Positions 1 to 6,597 of a DNA stretch of 7,071 nt are shown here, one piece after another; position 1 is the first letter of the stretch; every line of letters begins with the position of its first letter. The translations under genes were made by a program, and so were the position numbers. A model generated the notes under the pieces. The model searched no databases, was not told the origin of the DNA, and worked only from the letters and a program-made list of their open reading frames with translations. Source of the stretch: an uncultured Collinsella sp. (GTDB lineage: Bacteria; Actinomycetota; Coriobacteriia; Coriobacteriales; Coriobacteriaceae); assembly GCA_902494545.1 (NCBI GenBank), contig CABUTP010000078.1, positions 1 to 7,071 on the forward strand, given 5' to 3'.

Positions 1-496
1 GCTGGCGGTCGCAGGCGAGCAGCTCTTGGGCAACCGGCGCACACGCGTCACGGCGCCAGACGGCGCAAAGCGGCTCAATCCCCCGCTCCTCGCGCGGCAC
101 GCACACGTCGAGCGCCTCGGCCTCGACACAGCCAGCAAGGGCACCGATTAGCTCCGAAGAGACAAACGGCATATCACAGGCGACGATCGCCACGAGAGGC
201 AGCCGGGCCGCAGTCAGCGAACTCGCGATGCCGCGCATGGCGCCCGCCGGCCCTTCAAGGTCCGCTACCACGCGTGGTACAAGACCGCCAAACGCGTGCT
301 CCTCAAGATAGGCAAGCTCGCTGGGACGCGAAGTCGTCACGACCAACTCGCCGGCAACTGGCGCCAGCCGACCCAGCACGCGCTCGATGAGCGGCTCGCC
401 GCAAAACGGCATGCGCGCCTTGTCGCAGCCCATGCGCGACGACAGCCCGCCCGCCTGGACGACGCAAGAAAGATCGGCCCGTCTTACGGTAGTCAT
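1..496 (-). CDS. mobA: Molybdenum cofactor guanylyltransferase MobA (3' end outside window)
   Basis: MobA transfers GMP from GTP to molybdopterin-Mo, giving the guanine-dinucleotide cofactor used by DMSO-reductase/formate-dehydrogenase family enzymes; it acts in the cytoplasm. My translation of the minus strand starts MTTVRRADLSCVVQAGG and continues into LSSRMGCDKARMPFCGEP, the family's N-terminal nucleotide-binding signature (LAGGxSxRMGxDKA). About residue 105 it has ACDMPFVS, the CDMPF metal/nucleotide-site motif. About 165 codons are present and the frame is open at the window edge, so the C-terminus is missing. The ATG at 494-496 is chosen because GGGGGTG (506-512) sits 9 nt upstream. Two further in-frame ATGs (512-514, 518-520) would add 6 or 8 residues but have no comparable ribosome site. 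It lies downstream of the selC terminator, so it probably has its own promoter, which I could not identify. The function suits the molybdoenzyme upstream. Confidence 0.9.
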   Translation of the reverse strand, partial: MTTVRRADLSCVVQAGGLSSRMGCDKARMPFCGEPLIERVLGRLAPVAGELVVTTSRPSELAYLEEHAFGGLVPRVVADLEGPAGAMRGIASSLTAARLPLVAIVACDMPFVSSELIGALAGCVEAEALDVCVPREERGIEPLCAVWRRDACAPVAQELLACDRQ

Positions 497-505
497 ACGA
501 CAAAA

Positions 506-512
506 CACCCCC
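506..512 (-). promoter_or_regulatory. Ribosome binding site deciding the mobA start
   Basis: On the minus strand GGGGGTG lies 9 nt before the ATG at 496. This favours that start over two in-frame ATGs slightly upstream, one of which overlaps the site itself. Confidence 0.5.
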
Positions 513-587
513 ATCGGCATGCTCAAAACCCGGCACACGAAGCCAAATGCCGTCGCCGATAAAGCCGGCGGCACGGCAAACCCATGC

Positions 588-643
588 AAAAACAAAACAG
601 CGCCTTTGCGGCACGCAGCAAGACCGCGAGCACAAAAGCGCTG
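588..643 (-). terminator. Intrinsic terminator of selC
   Basis: Read on the minus strand, the arms CAGCGCTTTTG (633-643) and CAAAGGCGCTG (598-608) form an 11-bp stem with a single T-G wobble. An inner GCGG/CCGC pairing tightens the 24-nt loop. The stem is followed directly by TTTTGTTTTT (588-597). It begins 8 nt after the tRNA CCA end, so it should set the 3' end of the tRNA-Sec transcript and insulate mobA. Confidence 0.75.
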
Positions 644-651
644 GTAGCGTA

Positions 652-748
652 TGGCGGGAACGTATGTGAATCGAACACATCCAAGACGTTTTGCACGCCT
701 CGCAACGGTTTTGAGGACCGCGGAGCCCACCGGAGCCCATCCGTTCCC
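652..748 (-). tRNA. selC: tRNA-Sec (UCA anticodon)
   Basis: This is the selenocysteine tRNA that is charged with serine, converted by SelA and delivered by SelB to UGA codons. The minus-strand sequence folds position for position like the bacterial 8+5 tRNA-Sec: 8-nt acceptor strands GGGAACGG and ACGTTCCC, a 6-bp D stem GGGCTC/GGGCTC around the loop CGGT, and an anticodon stem GCGGT/ACCGT around CCTCAAA. It also has a long variable arm with a 7-bp stem GAGGCGT/ACGTCTT, and a T arm ATGTG/CACAT around TTCGATT. G73 and an encoded CCA follow, giving 97 nt with CCA against 95 in E. coli. Three features are odd: C instead of the near-universal U33 before the anticodon, a G-A mismatch at the eighth acceptor pair, and several wobble pairs in the D stem. 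selA and selB lie immediately upstream, which supports the call. The identity is secure; the effect of the odd bases is unknown. Confidence 0.95.
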
Positions 749-760
749 AAGTGCGCCGGT

Positions 761-791
761 ATTTTACCAAACCGAAACGGCTCCATCCCAA
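761..791 (-). promoter_or_regulatory. Candidate selC promoter with extended -10
   Basis: On the minus strand TGGTAAAAT (761-769) matches an extended -10 (TGn plus TAAAAT), ending 12 nt before the first tRNA base. A start site about 7 nt downstream would leave a leader of roughly 6 nt. A possible -35, TTGGGA (786-791), is weak and spaced at 19 nt, so the call rests on the -10. The stretch is AT-rich compared with its surroundings. Readthrough from selB remains an alternative. Confidence 0.45.
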
Positions 792-806
792 AAAGACGAG
801 CAAGAA

Positions 807-870
807 GTTGCGGTGGAATAGTTCCTGGTTTGGCGTTAGATGCCGAAAACAGGAACTATTTCACCGCAAC
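807..870. repeat. Long inverted repeat (21-bp arms) downstream of selB
   Basis: Arms 807-827 and 850-870 are reverse complements at 20 of 21 positions. The inner segments 829-834 and 842-847 add a further 6 pairs, leaving a 7-nt apical loop (835-841). The element begins 14 nt beyond the selB stop. Neither side has an immediate T-tract: the minus strand reads TTCTTGCTCGTCTTTTT just past it, with five Ts only about 12 nt away. It could therefore terminate selAB imperfectly, or be a dispersed palindromic element of the REP/MITE kind. Both non-Watson-Crick positions (816/861 and 831/845) are G-U pairs if the plus strand is transcribed, but C-A mismatches on the minus strand. Confidence 0.8.
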
Positions 871-883
871 TGATAAGGGTGGG

Positions 884-2851
884 CTAGCGCAGGGAGCGCA
901 GGCCGCCGGCTTCCTTGTCGAGCACCGTAAAGCGCACGGCATCCAGGTGTTCCAAGATGCTGATGGCACGCTTGCGCGACACGCCCAGCGCCTCGCGCAG
1001 CACGCTCGTAGTGGCAGCACCGCCGGCGTCGGCAATGGCAGAGGCGACGAGCTCACGCGCGTGGGCCTCAGCGGCAGCAGACAGGGCCACATCACGCTCG
1101 ATCTTTACGATGGAGCGGTTGAGCGAAAGCTCGCGCAGGGCACGCGTCATGGTGTCGCGATCGAGCTGTAGTTGCTCGCCTACCTCTGGCAGCGTCGGCG
1201 CATCGAGGCCAGCTTCGTCCAACAAGGAAACGATGCGCTCGCAGGCCTCGTGCACCACACGCGCCGCGGCGGCAGCGGAGTGCGGGTCGAACACCTCGGC
1301 CCCCTCGGCGGCGCACACGCCGCGCGAGCAGCCCTCGGAAATCAGGGCTGCGGCAACTGCATCGTCAGCGGCAGGCCACGCAGCATGGGCAACGGCGCCG
1401 GGCGTAAAGCCCGTCTCCTTGGGGGCAGCCGCGTGCATAGCGGTCAGAGTCGCCGCCAGCACGTCCATGGCGGCATCGAGCGCGGCAGCATTCACATACA
1501 GCGCATCGCCCGAGCCGGCAAGCTCGCAAACAGCACCTCGCGCCACCAACTCTTTCAGCGCGGCATCGGCCTCACCGGAAAGCAGATCTAGCGCCGCGGC
1601 AACGTCGGCTACCACGACTGGCAACATCTGCAGCGCCAGCCACGCGTCCACACCAGCGACGGCATCGCCGGCCTCAAGCGCTGCAAGCAGCGCGCGCTCC
1701 CCCTCAGTAAGTTCGCGCGAACGACGGCAGCGCAAAAGCAGCACGCGCCCGCCGCCGATGAGCATAACGGGCGAATACGACAGCACCACGGCATGGTCTC
1801 CGGCACGCAGTGGCAGCGGTTCCTCCAAGCGTACCTGCACCACTCGCGTCTCTCCCACCGCCATGGGGGCCTCGCCCTCCATGAGCATGATACGGCCGAC
1901 AACCTCGGCCGTACCGGCCATCACGTGCACGCGCGCACCCGACTCGAGCACGCGCGGCTTGGCGCCCTCGCGGCCCAGGTAGGTGAACGTCATCATAAAG
2001 CGCAACGTCTGACCAAAGCGGCCCGCCACGCCCAGCATCTCTCCACGGTCAAGTGCCGCGACGCCGTCACCAACCAGGTTGAGCGCCACGCGCTGACCGG
2101 GCAGCGCCCGCTGCGTGTCGCCATGCACTTGGATCCCGCGTACGCGGCAGGCCGTGCGCGACGGCAGTGCGACGAGCTCATCGCCCACCGCAACCGGCGC
2201 ATCGTGCAGCGTTCCCGTCACGACGGTGCCGGCACCCTTGATCGTAAAGCAGCGGTCAATCGGCAAGCGCGGCGCGGCATCGGTGAGCTCGGCACGAGAT
2301 CGGCAGGCATCCCAGCAAGCGGTAACCTGCTCGTCGAGCGCAGCCAGCAGGTCATCGATTCCCGCGCCGGTCTTAGACGACACGGGCACGATCGGCGCGC
2401 CCGCAAACACGGTACCCGACAAAAAGTCATCGACATCGAGCTCGGCAAGCTCGGTCATCTCGGCGTCGGCCAGGTCACACATCGTCAGCGCGACCACCAT
2501 ATGCGTGACGCCCAGCAGCTCCAGCACATGCACGTGCTCGCGGGTCTGCGGCATCACGCCCTCGACGGCCGAAACCACCAGCACGGCAACGTCGATGCCC
2601 GTGGCGCCCTGCACCATGGCGCGCAGGTAATGCGCGTGGCCCGGCACGTCGACCAGGCCCACGATCTTGCCACTCGGCAGTGCCAGCTCGCCAAAGCCAA
2701 GCTCAACCGTCATGCCGCGACGACGCTCAACTTCCAGGCGGTCGGGGTTTTTGCCCGTCAGCGCCTCGATGAGCGCCGACTTACCGTGGTCGACATGGCC
2801 CGCCGTGCCAACGATAACGGGACACTCCACCAGCGCTTGAACCTCACTCAT
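884..2851 (-). CDS. selB: Selenocysteine-specific elongation factor SelB
   Basis: SelB is a GTPase that binds Sec-tRNA-Sec and the mRNA SECIS hairpin and brings Sec to the ribosome at UGA. The 655-residue product (E. coli SelB is 614) has an EF-Tu-like GTPase domain at about 1-175. It contains the P-loop GHVDHGKS (18-25), G2 RRGMTVELGF with Thr48, G3 DVPGH (68-72), and SSK (158-160) as G5. The beta-barrel domain opens with RLPIDRCFTIKGAGTVVTGT (195-214). The C-terminal part, from about 390, should be the SECIS-binding winged helices; the last shows LGVSRKRAISILEHLD, typical of SelB. The G4 motif is odd: TMCD (123-126), where the family has NKxD or TKxD, so the guanine-contacting Lys is replaced by Met. 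The ATG overlaps the selA stop as ATGA, with GAAGG about 10 nt upstream inside selA, indicating translational coupling. The SelB identity is firm. Confidence 0.96.
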   Translation of the reverse strand: MSEVQALVECPVIVGTAGHVDHGKSALIEALTGKNPDRLEVERRRGMTVELGFGELALPSGKIVGLVDVPGHAHYLRAMVQGATGIDVAVLVVSAVEGVMPQTREHVHVLELLGVTHMVVALTMCDLADAEMTELAELDVDDFLSGTVFAGAPIVPVSSKTGAGIDDLLAALDEQVTACWDACRSRAELTDAAPRLPIDRCFTIKGAGTVVTGTLHDAPVAVGDELVALPSRTACRVRGIQVHGDTQRALPGQRVALNLVGDGVAALDRGEMLGVAGRFGQTLRFMMTFTYLGREGAKPRVLESGARVHVMAGTAEVVGRIMLMEGEAPMAVGETRVVQVRLEEPLPLRAGDHAVVLSYSPVMLIGGGRVLLLRCRRSRELTEGERALLAALEAGDAVAGVDAWLALQMLPVVVADVAAALDLLSGEADAALKELVARGAVCELAGSGDALYVNAAALDAAMDVLAATLTAMHAAAPKETGFTPGAVAHAAWPAADDAVAAALISEGCSRGVCAAEGAEVFDPHSAAAAARVVHEACERIVSLLDEAGLDAPTLPEVGEQLQLDRDTMTRALRELSLNRSIVKIERDVALSAAAEAHARELVASAIADAGGAATTSVLREALGVSRKRAISILEHLDAVRFTVLDKEAGGLRSLR

Positions 2852-4305
2852 CGAGCAATCGCCTTCTCAACGCACGCGACGAGCGTCGACGCCGCCGTCT
2901 CGTTATCGCGGGCGCCCACAAGCGTACGGACGTCAAACAAAATGCGATCGTGCGAGGTTCGCGTGACGACCGGTGTGTCGAAGTCCTGGACAAGCGAGCG
3001 CTTGAGCGCGTCGACCGTCAGGCGCTCGTCAACAAGGCGCACGGCAACGCACATCGTGGGCAGCTCCACGGTAGGCAGCGAGCCGCCACCGGGGGTCGAC
3101 GATTCCTCGACAATCTCCAACTCAACGGCGCACGGGCAACCGGCCTTATCGAGCCCGGCGACCATACGATCGCGCAGCTTGCGGGCACGTCGCTCCAGAT
3201 GAGCCTGCGGAAGCGTGAGCATGCTGAGCACCGGAATATCGCGATGGGCAACATCGGCGCCATCCATGTAGATACGCAGCGTGGCCTCGAGCGCCGTGAG
3301 CGCCAACTTGCCCGGGCGCAGGGCGCGCATAAGCGGATGCGACCCACAGGCCTGGACCAGGTCACGACGGCCCATGATGATGCCCGCCTGTGCGGCACCG
3401 AGCAATTTATCGCCCGAGCACGACACCAGATCGAGCCCTGCCGAAACCGAAGCCGGCGTGGTTTCCTCGCCGCCACGAACCAGGATGTCGTCAGGCAACA
3501 GCGCCCCTGAGCCCTGGTCTTCATAGAACAGCAGGCCATGCTTATGGGCCAGTGCGGCGAGCTCCCTTGAGCTCACTTCCTCGTGAAAACCCTCGATGCG
3601 ATAGTTGGAAGGATGGACCTTCAAGATCATGGCCGTTTCGGGCGTGATGGCGCGCTCGTAGTCGCCCAGATGTGTGCGGTTGGTGGCGCCGACCTCGACG
3701 AGCTTGGCGCCCGAAGCCGCCATGACGTCGGGGATGCGGAAGCTGCCACCAATCTCGACAAGCTCGCCGCGGCTGACGATAACCTCTTTGCCTGCGGCAT
3801 GGGTCGCCAGCACCAGCAGCACCGCGGCGGCGTTGTTGTTGACCACGAGCGCGTCCTCGGCACCGGTGAGCGAGCGAATCAGCTGCGCGGCATGCTCCTT
3901 GCGCGACCCGCGCGAACAGGTGTCCACGCTGTACTCGAGTGTGCTGTAGCCGCGCGCGACCTCGGCCACGGCCTTGGCGGCCGACTCCGCGAGCGGGGCG
4001 CGGCCCAGGTTGGTATGGATGACCACACCCGTGGCGTTGACGGCGGGGCGCAGGCTCGGCAGCGCAGAACGGTGGGCGCGCCACTCGATGGCCGAGGCTA
4101 ACTCGCGCTTGGAACGCGGAGCGGCGCCGGCACGAATCGCGGCGCGCTCCTCGTCGAGCTCGGCCGTGACGGCGGCATGCACCACCGCGTCGCAGGTCTC
4201 CCCCGCCGCCTTCACCACCGGCCACTCGGTAAGCAGCTCGTTGACGGAAGGAATGGCGCGCAGGTGGGCGCGCACCTCATCGGACATCTTCTGGCTATCG
4301 CTCAT
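2848..4305 (-). CDS. selA: L-seryl-tRNA(Sec) selenium transferase SelA
   Basis: SelA is the PLP enzyme that converts Ser-tRNA-Sec to Sec-tRNA-Sec with selenophosphate in bacteria; it works as a large cytoplasmic ring oligomer. The 485-residue protein (E. coli SelA is 463) has an N-terminal tRNA-binding region (about 1-80). Next come NATGVVIHTNLGRAPL (90-105), the substrate/PLP segment RGSRKEHA (132-139), and EDQGSGALL (262-270). The PLP lysine is Lys300 in SCSGDKLLGAAQAGII, which matches SFSGDKLLGGPQAGII of E. coli. The start at 4305 has GAAAGG (4312-4317) 6 nt upstream; the alternative Met7 has no better site. It lies 52 bp after the oxidoreductase stop with no terminator seen between, so the two may be co-transcribed. 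Its stop overlaps the selB start. I see no truncation or missing key residue. Confidence 0.96.
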   Translation of the reverse strand: MSDSQKMSDEVRAHLRAIPSVNELLTEWPVVKAAGETCDAVVHAAVTAELDEERAAIRAGAAPRSKRELASAIEWRAHRSALPSLRPAVNATGVVIHTNLGRAPLAESAAKAVAEVARGYSTLEYSVDTCSRGSRKEHAAQLIRSLTGAEDALVVNNNAAAVLLVLATHAAGKEVIVSRGELVEIGGSFRIPDVMAASGAKLVEVGATNRTHLGDYERAITPETAMILKVHPSNYRIEGFHEEVSSRELAALAHKHGLLFYEDQGSGALLPDDILVRGGEETTPASVSAGLDLVSCSGDKLLGAAQAGIIMGRRDLVQACGSHPLMRALRPGKLALTALEATLRIYMDGADVAHRDIPVLSMLTLPQAHLERRARKLRDRMVAGLDKAGCPCAVELEIVEESSTPGGGSLPTVELPTMCVAVRLVDERLTVDALKRSLVQDFDTPVVTRTSHDRILFDVRTLVGARDNETAASTLVACVEKAIAR

Positions 4306-4311
4306 GTGCGG

Positions 4312-4317
4312 CCTTTC
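4312..4317 (-). promoter_or_regulatory. selA ribosome binding site
   Basis: GAAAGG on the minus strand lies 6 nt before the selA ATG and supports the first Met over Met7. It sits in the 52-bp oxidoreductase-selA gap, where TTGACT (4352-4357) resembles a -35 but has no convincing -10 at the right distance. Confidence 0.45.
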
Positions 4318-4357
4318 AAAAGAAACGTGGATCAGTCGAATACATCAGCTGAGTCAA

Positions 4358-6475
4358 TTACTCGTCATTATCCCCGCGCGCGACAATCTTTTCCACGCGA
4401 ACGGCGTTTTCCTGGGTGAGCGCGGCGCCCGTCAACGGGTCCCAACGCAATGGCGTATGGTCGAGCGGGCCCACGCCCAAGGCTTGAGCGCCACCGGCAT
4501 CGGCGCCAAACGAACGTCCGCCGGGGGCGGCCGATGTAAAGATGCACGCCGGATGCAGATAGGGCGTCGTCTCCACGCGCACGCGGTCGCGGCCCATATC
4601 GCTCACGAGCTCGACGATCTCGCCGTCGGCGATGCCCATGCGTGCAGCAGCATCGGCATTCATCTGCACGGCATCCAGGTCCGATCCAGCCTCGGCGGCA
4701 CCTTGGGCCGCAAGCCTTCGCGAGGTATGCGACTCAAAGGGTCGATTGCCGCTAATGAGGCGAAACATTCCTGGGCCGGGCTCCACCATGGGAGCGATCC
4801 AGTTGGGTACACGACCCAGACCGGCTCGTTCCCATACGTCGCTTGCCAGCGCAATTTTGCCGCCATCCAGGGGAATCGCCGGCTCGCCCGTACGCGACGG
4901 CAACGCAACACCCGTGTCGGCCCAGCCTCGCTCCTTGAGTGCGGCAAGATCGATCCCAAACGGAGCCACCTGGGCTGCCGCCAAGTCGTCGGGCGTAAAG
5001 TCAAAATACTCGCCCACGCCGCAGGCAGCCGCCAAGCCGGCAAAGATTTCCCGGCCGGGACGCGTGTCATCATGCAAGACCGGCAGCACGGCGTTGCGAT
5101 AGAACACGCGCGCATCGTTGCGGCCCACGACCGTACCGACGCCGCGGTCGGCCTCCAGATACGTCACGTCGGGCAGCACGAAGTCAGAAGCACGCGCCGT
5201 CTCGGACCAGCGAATATCAATTGTCACGAGCAAGTCGAGCTGTTGCAAAATACCCAACCAAGCCTGCGCATTGCCATAGCCCGCACCGGGGTTACTGGCA
5301 TAGACGATAAGCCCACGCAGGTCCCCGGCCAGAATCGACTGGCCGATGGTCGTGCACAGACCGCGCTCGGGGTCGACGAGCGGATAGCGCTCGAACCCCA
5401 GCTTGGGCCCGCGCGGCACCTGCGGCGTCGCAAAGCGCATGGGATCAAGGTCGCCCAGCGAAAGCGGTGTGGGCGGATTGAGCGCGCCGCCCGCATGTCC
5501 GATGCAGCCCAGCAGCACATCGACCAGACAAATCGCGCGCGCGGTCTGGGTGCTATTGGCATACGCGATACCGATGCCGCCATGAAAGCCGGCGTCCACC
5601 ACGGCAGCAGGCGCAGCGGCAGCTAGATCGCGCGCCGTGGCGGCGATCTCTGCGGCCGGCACGTCGCACATCGACTCGGCCCACTCAGGCGTCCAAACAG
5701 CAGCTGCCTGAGCCAGCTCATCAAACCCCGTGGTATAGCGGGCAATAAACTCGCGGTCGTACAAGTCCTCGGCAATGAGCACATGCGCAATGCCCAACAG
5801 CAGCGCCAAGTCGCAGCCCGGGCGTACGCGCAGCCAGCGGTCGGCAAGCGCAGCCGAGCCGCTGCGCCGGGGGTCGACCACGATAATCTTTGCCCCACGG
5901 CGACGGGCATCGTTGAGCGCATCAACGGCCCCCATCGTCGACGAATCGACGATGGAACGCCCCAGGTACATGATGCAATCGGTATGCGCAAGGTCGGAGG
6001 CAGGGCTGTAGCCCAGGCTGTGCTCCCAGCCGGTTAGACGGCTTACCTCGCAGGCGCCATCGGCACCGTACACGTTGGGCGAACCCAGCGCGTGCATAAG
6101 ACGATAGGCCCAGTAGCGGTCGAACGAGGGCACGCCGAGCGTCATGCCCAGCGCGTGGGGCCCGTGCCCGTCAACAATCCCCCCAAGGCGCGCTGCAATC
6201 TGCGCGAACGCCTCGTCCCAGGAAATCGCATCGAACCCCGAGCCATCAGCTCGTCGGCGCATGGGATGCACAATGCGATCACGCTCGTCAAACGGCATGT
6301 CCAGGCGATGGCGCCCGCGGGCGCACAGGGCACGCGCCGCGCACGGGTGCCCCGGCACCGGCAACTCGGCCACCACGCGACCGTCCTCAACGCGTGCCGC
6401 AAAGGCGCAATCGGCATAGCATCCCCCGCATGTGGTCACCACGGCGCGACCGTCACGCTTCACAGCAGATGCCAT
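4358..6475 (-). CDS. Molybdopterin/[4Fe-4S] oxidoreductase, formate dehydrogenase H-like, Cys form
   Basis: A 705-residue member of the DMSO reductase/formate dehydrogenase superfamily. The [4Fe-4S] site is C16-x2-C19-x3-C23-x27-C51, followed by the molybdopterin domains (GAKIIVVDPRRSGSAALADR is the classic nucleotide-binding stretch) and a C-terminal dinucleotide-binding domain from about 570 (ISGNRPFESHTSRR). Aligned by eye to E. coli FdhF, Cys142 falls on Sec140 and is the probable Mo ligand. Glu143 replaces the catalytic His141, and Arg53 replaces Lys44 between cluster and cofactor. No twin-arginine signal is present, so it is probably cytoplasmic. The ATG at 6475 is preferred because AAAGGGG (6484-6490) lies 8 nt upstream; a longer frame from 6514 would put that site inside the gene. 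The neighbouring formate/nitrite transporter, selAB and mobA suggest formate metabolism. However, the altered active site leaves the substrate open, and other family reactions (for example sulfur compounds or acetylene hydration) are not excluded. Confidence 0.85.
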   Translation of the reverse strand: MASAVKRDGRAVVTTCGGCYADCAFAARVEDGRVVAELPVPGHPCAARALCARGRHRLDMPFDERDRIVHPMRRRADGSGFDAISWDEAFAQIAARLGGIVDGHGPHALGMTLGVPSFDRYWAYRLMHALGSPNVYGADGACEVSRLTGWEHSLGYSPASDLAHTDCIMYLGRSIVDSSTMGAVDALNDARRRGAKIIVVDPRRSGSAALADRWLRVRPGCDLALLLGIAHVLIAEDLYDREFIARYTTGFDELAQAAAVWTPEWAESMCDVPAAEIAATARDLAAAAPAAVVDAGFHGGIGIAYANSTQTARAICLVDVLLGCIGHAGGALNPPTPLSLGDLDPMRFATPQVPRGPKLGFERYPLVDPERGLCTTIGQSILAGDLRGLIVYASNPGAGYGNAQAWLGILQQLDLLVTIDIRWSETARASDFVLPDVTYLEADRGVGTVVGRNDARVFYRNAVLPVLHDDTRPGREIFAGLAAACGVGEYFDFTPDDLAAAQVAPFGIDLAALKERGWADTGVALPSRTGEPAIPLDGGKIALASDVWERAGLGRVPNWIAPMVEPGPGMFRLISGNRPFESHTSRRLAAQGAAEAGSDLDAVQMNADAAARMGIADGEIVELVSDMGRDRVRVETTPYLHPACIFTSAAPGGRSFGADAGGAQALGVGPLDHTPLRWDPLTGAALTQENAVRVEKIVARGDNDE

Positions 6476-6483
6476 CTCGATTA

Positions 6484-6490
6484 CCCCTTT
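6484..6490 (-). promoter_or_regulatory. Ribosome binding site fixing the oxidoreductase start
   Basis: AAAGGGG lies 8 nt before the ATG at 6475. It argues that the 13 codons upstream in the same frame, which include a second ATG directly before this site, are not translated. Confidence 0.6.
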
Positions 6491-6538
6491 CATCAGCCAA
6501 ACACAACAGGCCAACAGCCCGGCAACGGGCCCCAGACC

Positions 6539-6575
6539 AAAAAAGCCTCCCGCACGGCAACGCCCCGCGGGAGGC
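6539..6575 (-). terminator. Intrinsic terminator of the formate/nitrite transporter gene
   Basis: On the minus strand GCCTCCCGC (6567-6575) and GCGGGAGGC (6545-6553) form a perfect 9-bp GC-rich stem with a 13-nt loop, followed at once by six Ts (6539-6544). It lies 22 nt after the transporter stop and should separate that gene from the oxidoreductase. The oxidoreductase would then need its own promoter in the 63 nt between, where I see no clear -10/-35 pair, only a small GCCCG/CGGGC hairpin (6517-6530). Confidence 0.9.
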
Positions 6576-6597
6576 CCAACGTCAAACAGACGGTACC

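Noticed and set aside
303..803. Minus-strand open frame of 166 codons
   Set aside because: It runs through the selC promoter, the tRNA, its terminator and into mobA in a different frame, so it cannot be a real gene alongside them.
807..870. The palindrome as a standard intrinsic terminator for selAB
   Set aside because: The nearest run of five Ts on the minus strand is about 12 nt beyond the stem, so I recorded it as an inverted repeat, with termination only as a possibility.
1793..3202. Plus-strand open frame of 469 codons
   Set aside because: It is antisense to selB and selA, with composition typical of a shadow frame and no family features.
4331..4351. Imperfect dyad (TCAG...CTGA) between the oxidoreductase and selA, considered as an operator or terminator
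   Set aside because: Pairing is short and interrupted, there is no T-tract, and no known operator matches. The nearby TTGACT lacks a suitable -10.
3974..5626. Plus-strand open frame of 550 codons
   Set aside because: It lies antisense to the oxidoreductase and selA, has a low-complexity Arg/Ala/His-rich translation with no recognisable motif, and is explained by high GC and third-position bias of the minus-strand genes.
4358..6475. Possible in-frame UGA (Sec codon) in the oxidoreductase
   Set aside because: The frame is open throughout with a Cys codon at the Sec-equivalent position, and it ends with TAA.
6476..6514. N-terminal extension of the oxidoreductase (MACCVWLMKGVIE)
   Set aside because: The AAAGGGG ribosome site falls inside it, and homology to the family begins only after the later Met.
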